A stretch of DNA of 18,084 nt from Anaerolineaceae bacterium UBA700. GTDB taxonomy: Bacteria > Chloroflexota > Anaerolineae > Anaerolineales > Anaerolineaceae. The stretch spans positions 1-18,084 of the forward strand of contig DBMK01000165.1 of NCBI GenBank assembly GCA_002298885.1, in the 5' to 3' direction. The position numbers and the translations under genes are program-made. This document shows positions 15,136 through 18,084 of this stretch, in pieces (position 1 is the stretch's first letter; each line of letters begins with the position of its first letter). The notes below the pieces were generated by a model. The model ran no database searches. It worked only from the letters and a program-made list of their open reading frames with translations, and had not been told where the DNA came from.

Positions 15136-15180
15136 TGGATTGCGATTGGGAATGCGAAGCATTCCCAATCGCAATCCATT
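15134..15180. terminator. Bidirectional 22-bp hairpin terminator
   Basis: A perfect 22-bp stem (15134-15155 with 15159-15180) and GAA loop. It begins inside the lipoprotein stop codon (15133-15135) and ends 4 nt from the stop of the 34-codon ORF on the other strand. The architecture matches the hairpin at 8144-8182. Confidence 0.8.
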
Positions 15181-15184
15181 TAAC

Positions 15185-15289
15185 TTACGGACGCACGAAG
15201 AGCAGGACGCCGGCGATGGCCACCACGCTCAACAGCAGGCAGCCGGTTACGAATAGGGTCAGCAGGGAGAACAATATTCGACGGGTCAT
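15185..15289 (-). CDS. Small 34-residue hydrophobic membrane peptide (putative)
   Basis: Reading the minus strand from the ATG at 15289-15287 gives 34 codons, a TAA stop at 15187-15185, and a protein that is almost wholly one hydrophobic helix. It starts MTRRILFSLL and ends GVLLFVRP, with positive charges at the N-terminus and one Arg at the C-terminus. The segment VTGC (14-17) also resembles a lipobox. It lies 34 nt after the C39-TPR gene on the same strand, and its stop abuts a bidirectional terminator, as expected if that hairpin separates two convergent genes. No convincing SD is seen, and a small GCCGG/CCGGC hairpin lies just upstream. Plausible but unproven gene; function unknown. Confidence 0.45.
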   Translation of the reverse strand: MTRRILFSLLTLFVTGCLLLSVVAIAGVLLFVRP

Positions 15290-15323
15290 GGCTCGGTGGC
15301 CGGAAAAACCGGCGCCCCCTTTC

Positions 15324-16619
15324 TCAATTATTTTGGACGTAATTCAGGGCGTACAGGGCATCCTGGTAACCGGGGTGCGCCTTGAGCGCGGCGTTAAAAC
15401 TGTCGATGGCTTCCTGCTTCTTGCCCTCGCGCAGCAGCCCCCAGCCCTGCCACAGCAGCGCCTCTTCGGAATTGGCGGTGATGGTGAGGGCATACTTGGT
15501 CAGGGCCATCAGGTCGTCGTTGCGCCGCGAGTGGAAATAGGCCAGGAACGGGCCGAACTGGTAGCGCAGCATGCGCTGGGGCAGCCCCAACTGGCGCGCC
15601 GTGTCGTAGGATTTGGCCGCCGTGACATAATCCTCGAAATACACCTGGTTGCTGCCCAGGTTGAACCAGGCAAAGCCGTTCTTGGGGTCCTTCTCAGTGT
15701 CGGCCTTGGATTGGGCCAGGGCGTTCTTGCGGTTGGTGTCCACGTCCCAATTATCGCCCAACAGCGTTTTGACCACGTCTTCTTTTTCCGGCGGGTAGAT
15801 CAGTATGTATACCCGGTTGAAGGCCTGCCAGTTCTTGTCCAACGTTTCGTATGGCACCTGCTTGCCTGGCCCCAGCCACGTGTCTTCAGCAGTGAAAACC
15901 TTCAGAGTATCATCGTAGCCGTGGATTAATAAATAGTGGCCGGCCCACAGGTCGTCGCCGGGCCAGTAAGATTCAGTGTTTGGAGCGCCTTCCTCGATTG
16001 TGATGGGGATGCCCGCGGCAATGAACTTGCGGATCAGGTCGATATTTCCGCCCACCCGGTATTCGGTATTGAGCCAGCCGGCGTAATTGCGGGCGAAATA
16101 CACCAGCTCCTCCACGTTGACGTTCTTGTCGTCCGGGTTGGGCTTGATCTTGTCCGTGATGGTGTATTGGTCGCCTTTCCAGCCATAGAAGCGCAGGTAC
16201 TGGGTCAGGGTTGCCGGCCCGCAGTTATTGATGCCCTGTTTTTCGAATTGCGGCTGGGGCAGCAGCACCTTGCCCGGGATCGGCGTCGGCGTCAATGTGG
16301 GCGTGGGCGATAGGACCGGGGTGGCGCTTGGAGGAACCTTGGTGGAGACCGCCGTCGGGGTTGGGGTCGATGTATCGACCGCAACAGCCGCCAGATCATT
16401 CGGCAAAGTTGGATCGAACGCTGAAGCCGTGGGCATGGCCTCGACTGGTCGCACGATTCCTTGCAGGTAGGTTAAGGCGATCTCAATCTTCCAATTGACC
16501 CGCTCCTGGATCGAAGGGATCTGGTAAACCAGCAGTGCGGCCACGCCAAGCCCGGCGAGCACCAATAAGAACGGCCATCGCCAGGATTTCTTTTGGCGGA
16601 GTACGGATAAGTCGCGCAT
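15324..16619 (-). CDS. Membrane-anchored C39-type peptidase-domain protein with TPR-like repeats
   Basis: A 431-residue protein with a short basic N-terminus and a single membrane helix (about 16-33), so the rest lies outside the membrane. A Thr/Pro spacer (about 84-115) leads to a C39_2-type papain-like domain (about 118-275). The Cys motif is GINNCGPATL (129-138, C133), the His motif AGHYLLIHGYDD (226-237, H228), and the acidic residue lies in TAEDTW (243-248, D246). Helical TPR-like repeats follow (about 310-425: AWFNLGSNQVYFEDYVTAAK; EALLWQGWGLLREGKKQEAI; ALYALNYVQ). The triad looks complete, so proteolysis at the cell surface is plausible, though the target is unknown. No ABC transporter, as in bacteriocin-type C39 systems, is nearby. 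Predicted leaderless: TGGTACAAT ends 6 nt before the ATG. Confidence 0.85.
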   Translation of the reverse strand: MRDLSVLRQKKSWRWPFLLVLAGLGVAALLVYQIPSIQERVNWKIEIALTYLQGIVRPVEAMPTASAFDPTLPNDLAAVAVDTSTPTPTAVSTKVPPSATPVLSPTPTLTPTPIPGKVLLPQPQFEKQGINNCGPATLTQYLRFYGWKGDQYTITDKIKPNPDDKNVNVEELVYFARNYAGWLNTEYRVGGNIDLIRKFIAAGIPITIEEGAPNTESYWPGDDLWAGHYLLIHGYDDTLKVFTAEDTWLGPGKQVPYETLDKNWQAFNRVYILIYPPEKEDVVKTLLGDNWDVDTNRKNALAQSKADTEKDPKNGFAWFNLGSNQVYFEDYVTAAKSYDTARQLGLPQRMLRYQFGPFLAYFHSRRNDDLMALTKYALTITANSEEALLWQGWGLLREGKKQEAIDSFNAALKAHPGYQDALYALNYVQNN

Positions 16620-16625
16620 GCTCGC

Positions 16626-16634
16626 ATTGTACCA
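16626..16634 (-). promoter_or_regulatory. Extended -10 promoter of the C39-TPR gene (near-leaderless)
   Basis: Minus strand TGGTACAAT with six nt to the ATG at 16619. It differs from the extended -10 consensus by one base (TACAAT). It shares the 76-nt divergent region with the miaB promoter. Confidence 0.55.
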
Positions 16635-16679
16635 CAGCTAAAATCCGACAAAAACCGTGCGAATTACACTCGCGTTTCC

Positions 16680-16688
16680 TGTTATAAT
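16680..16688 (+). promoter_or_regulatory. Extended -10 promoter of miaB (leaderless)
   Basis: TGTTATAAT with exactly 7 nt (TTCCCCC) before the ATG at 16696. No SD is present. The geometry is the same as at pyrFE and supports the start codon chosen for miaB. Confidence 0.68.
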
Positions 16689-16695
16689 TTCCCCC

Positions 16696-18009
16696 ATGAA
16701 GTATCACATCTGGACCGAAGGCTGCCAAATGAACGTGGCTGATTCGCAGCGGGTGGCTTCAGCCCTCGAGCACATGGGCTACGAGAACACCCCCCAACCC
16801 GAAGAGGCCGACGTTATTGTGATGAACACCTGCGTCGTGCGCCAGAGCGCCGAAGACAAGGCCTACGGCCGCCTCAGCTCGCTGCGCCCGATTAAAAGCC
16901 GCCGCCCCGAAATGGTCATCAACCTGATGGGCTGCCTGGTGGGCGTCAAGGAGCCCGAGCGCCTGAAGCAGCGTTTCCCCTACGTGGATGTTTTCTCGCC
17001 GCCCTCCGACCCGCGCCCCCTGGTCGAATACCTCACCCAGAAGCTGGGCCGCCAGGTCGAGGAGGCGCAGACCAGCGCCCGCTTTGCCTGGATGGACGGC
17101 GACCTGAAGCTGCCCACCGCCCAGCGCAACCAGCTTGTTTCCGGGTTTATCCCGGTGGTTTACGGCTGCTCGCACGCCTGCACCTTTTGCATCATTCCCT
17201 ATAAGCGTGGCATCGAGCGCAGCCGCCCGCCCGAGGAAATCCTGGCGGAGGCGCGCGCCCTGGTGGCCCAGGGGGTCAAGGAAATCACCCTTTTAGGTCA
17301 GATCGTCGACCGCTACGGCAAGGACCAGCCCGATTACCCGCACCTTTCCGGGCTGCTGCGGCGCCTGAACGCCATCGAAGGCCTGGAGCGCCTGCGTTTC
17401 CTCACTTCGCACCCCAATTGGATGGACGACGAGCTGCTCGACTGCGTTGCCGGGCTGCCCAAGGTCATGCCGCACATCGAAGTGCCGGTTCAAGCCGGCG
17501 ACGACGAGGTGCTGCTCAATATGCGCCGCGGCTACACCAGCGAAGCTTACCGCCGCCTGGTCGAAAAGATCCGGACGCGCATTCCCGGCGTTTCAATTGC
17601 CACAGACATCATCGTTGGCTTCCCCGGTGAGAGCGCCGAGCAGTTCCAACGCACTTACGACCTGCTGGCCGACCTCAGACTGGATGTGGCCCACCTGGCG
17701 CGCTATTCGCCCCGCGAGGGCACGGTTTCCGCCCGCCGCATGCCCGACGACGTGCCGGACGAAGAAAAATGGCGCCGCTTCCGCCTGCTCGAGGACCTTC
17801 AAGAGGGCATCGCCGCCGAGATCCACGCTAATTACGTCGGCCGCACCGTGCCGGTCCTGTTTGAGGAGAAGGTCAAGGACCGCTGGAAGGGCCGCACCCC
17901 TACCAACAAGCTGGTCTTCGCCGAATCTCCAGGCGCCCTGCGCGGCCAACTGCGCGACGTAAAAATCAATTGGTCCGGTCCCTGGTCTATGATCGGAAGC
18001 CTGGTTTAA
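16696..18009 (+). CDS. miaB: tRNA-2-methylthio-N6-isopentenyladenosine synthase (MiaB)
   Basis: A 437-residue radical-SAM methylthiotransferase that adds the 2-methylthio group to i6A37 in tRNAs reading UNN codons. The N-terminal UPF0004 domain begins MKYHIWTEGCQMNVADSQR and holds the auxiliary-cluster cysteines C10, C46 (NTCVVR) and C80 (LMGC). The radical-SAM cluster is GCSHACTFCIIP (157-168; C158, C162, C165). A TRAM domain occupies about 378-437. ERSRPPEEI and KEITLLGQIVDRYG favour MiaB over RimO or MtaB, although the usual LLGQNVN is LLGQIVD here. An upstream in-frame start would add 13 residues of non-homologous sequence and is rejected because a promoter lies within it. The gene is divergent from the C39 gene and ends at a hairpin. 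Confidence 0.92.
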   Translation: MKYHIWTEGCQMNVADSQRVASALEHMGYENTPQPEEADVIVMNTCVVRQSAEDKAYGRLSSLRPIKSRRPEMVINLMGCLVGVKEPERLKQRFPYVDVFSPPSDPRPLVEYLTQKLGRQVEEAQTSARFAWMDGDLKLPTAQRNQLVSGFIPVVYGCSHACTFCIIPYKRGIERSRPPEEILAEARALVAQGVKEITLLGQIVDRYGKDQPDYPHLSGLLRRLNAIEGLERLRFLTSHPNWMDDELLDCVAGLPKVMPHIEVPVQAGDDEVLLNMRRGYTSEAYRRLVEKIRTRIPGVSIATDIIVGFPGESAEQFQRTYDLLADLRLDVAHLARYSPREGTVSARRMPDDVPDEEKWRRFRLLEDLQEGIAAEIHANYVGRTVPVLFEEKVKDRWKGRTPTNKLVFAESPGALRGQLRDVKINWSGPWSMIGSLV

Positions 18010-18012
18010 TAA

Positions 18013-18054
18013 ACATGAATCACCCCTGATTTAATCTTTCGGGGTGGTTCATGT
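18013..18054 (+). terminator. Hairpin terminator after miaB
   Basis: ACATGAATCACCCC (18013-18026) pairs with GGGGTGGTTCATGT (18041-18054), 14 bp with one U-G wobble and a 14-nt loop, 3 nt after the stop codon. No U tract follows. The last 30 nt of the window hold nothing further that I can identify. Confidence 0.65.
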
Positions 18055-18084
18055 CTCTAATGTCCTCACCCACCCCCCTGCCCC

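Noticed and set aside
15324..16619. Bacteriocin maturation/export system based on the C39 domain
   Set aside because: There is no ABC transporter domain, and the double-Gly leader peptides expected nearby are not seen; the protein is a C39_2-type domain with TPR repeats.

Overview
The window looks like chromosomal sequence from a Chloroflexota bacterium, most likely of the Anaerolineae type. This is inferred from the mixture of genes: a fused PyrF-PyrE, a NurA/HerA pair, lipoproteins with Pro/Thr/Ser linkers, a DUF3048 protein, an arylsulfotransferase-like secreted protein, and large secreted proteins ending in a short aromatic-hydrophobic-Pro tail. The DNA is fairly GC-rich, with clearly AT-rich islands at 4466-4932 and about 10540-10740. 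There are no rRNA, tRNA or CRISPR loci, and no transposase or integrase genes.

Layout. (1) 18-6684, minus strand: a head-to-tail block transcribed nurA - HAS-barrel-like protein - four-helix-bundle (IVP) gene - herA-like ATPase - acyl-ACP thioesterase - secreted arylsulfotransferase-like protein. The first five genes are tightly packed and start from an extended -10 promoter at 6727-6735. The IVP gene is the cargo of a compact element (4466-4932) with 32-nt terminal inverted repeats built from the heptamer AATCTAA. It has landed exactly between the HAS gene and herA and now supplies herA's start codon and first 16 residues. (2) 6902-8134, plus: a DUF3048 lipoprotein. It converges on an M48 (HtpX-like) membrane protease (8181-8969, minus) across a perfect 18-bp hairpin. 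(3) 9066-10514, minus: a PyrF-PyrE fusion whose decarboxylase half differs at two normally invariant acidic residues. (4) 10515-11010: a 496-bp non-coding stretch with a good promoter followed by a roughly 300-nt leader rich in inverted repeats, in front of a 1161-residue secreted subtilisin-like protease (11011-14496, plus). A small lipoprotein follows (14599-15135, plus). (5) 15185-16619, minus: a membrane-anchored C39-type peptidase domain with TPR-like repeats, followed by an unlisted 34-codon membrane mini-ORF. (6) 16696-18009, plus: MiaB, the tRNA methylthiotransferase, divergent from the C39 gene.

How the genes relate. NurA and HerA are known partners in DNA-end resection, and the HAS-like protein is probably their third component. 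The thioesterase appears to ride on the same transcript. The cell-surface genes (arylsulfotransferase-like, DUF3048, subtilase, small lipoprotein, C39-TPR) are separate units with an envelope theme. At pyrFE and miaB the motif TGNTATAAT sits exactly 7 nt before ATG, and at the C39 gene a relative sits 6 nt before it, predicting leaderless mRNAs. Long perfect hairpins close most of the units.

The most interesting items are the IVP element embedded in the nurA-herA operon with its coupling geometry, the structured leader of the subtilase, the altered PyrF active site, and the shared C-terminal tail of secreted proteins.
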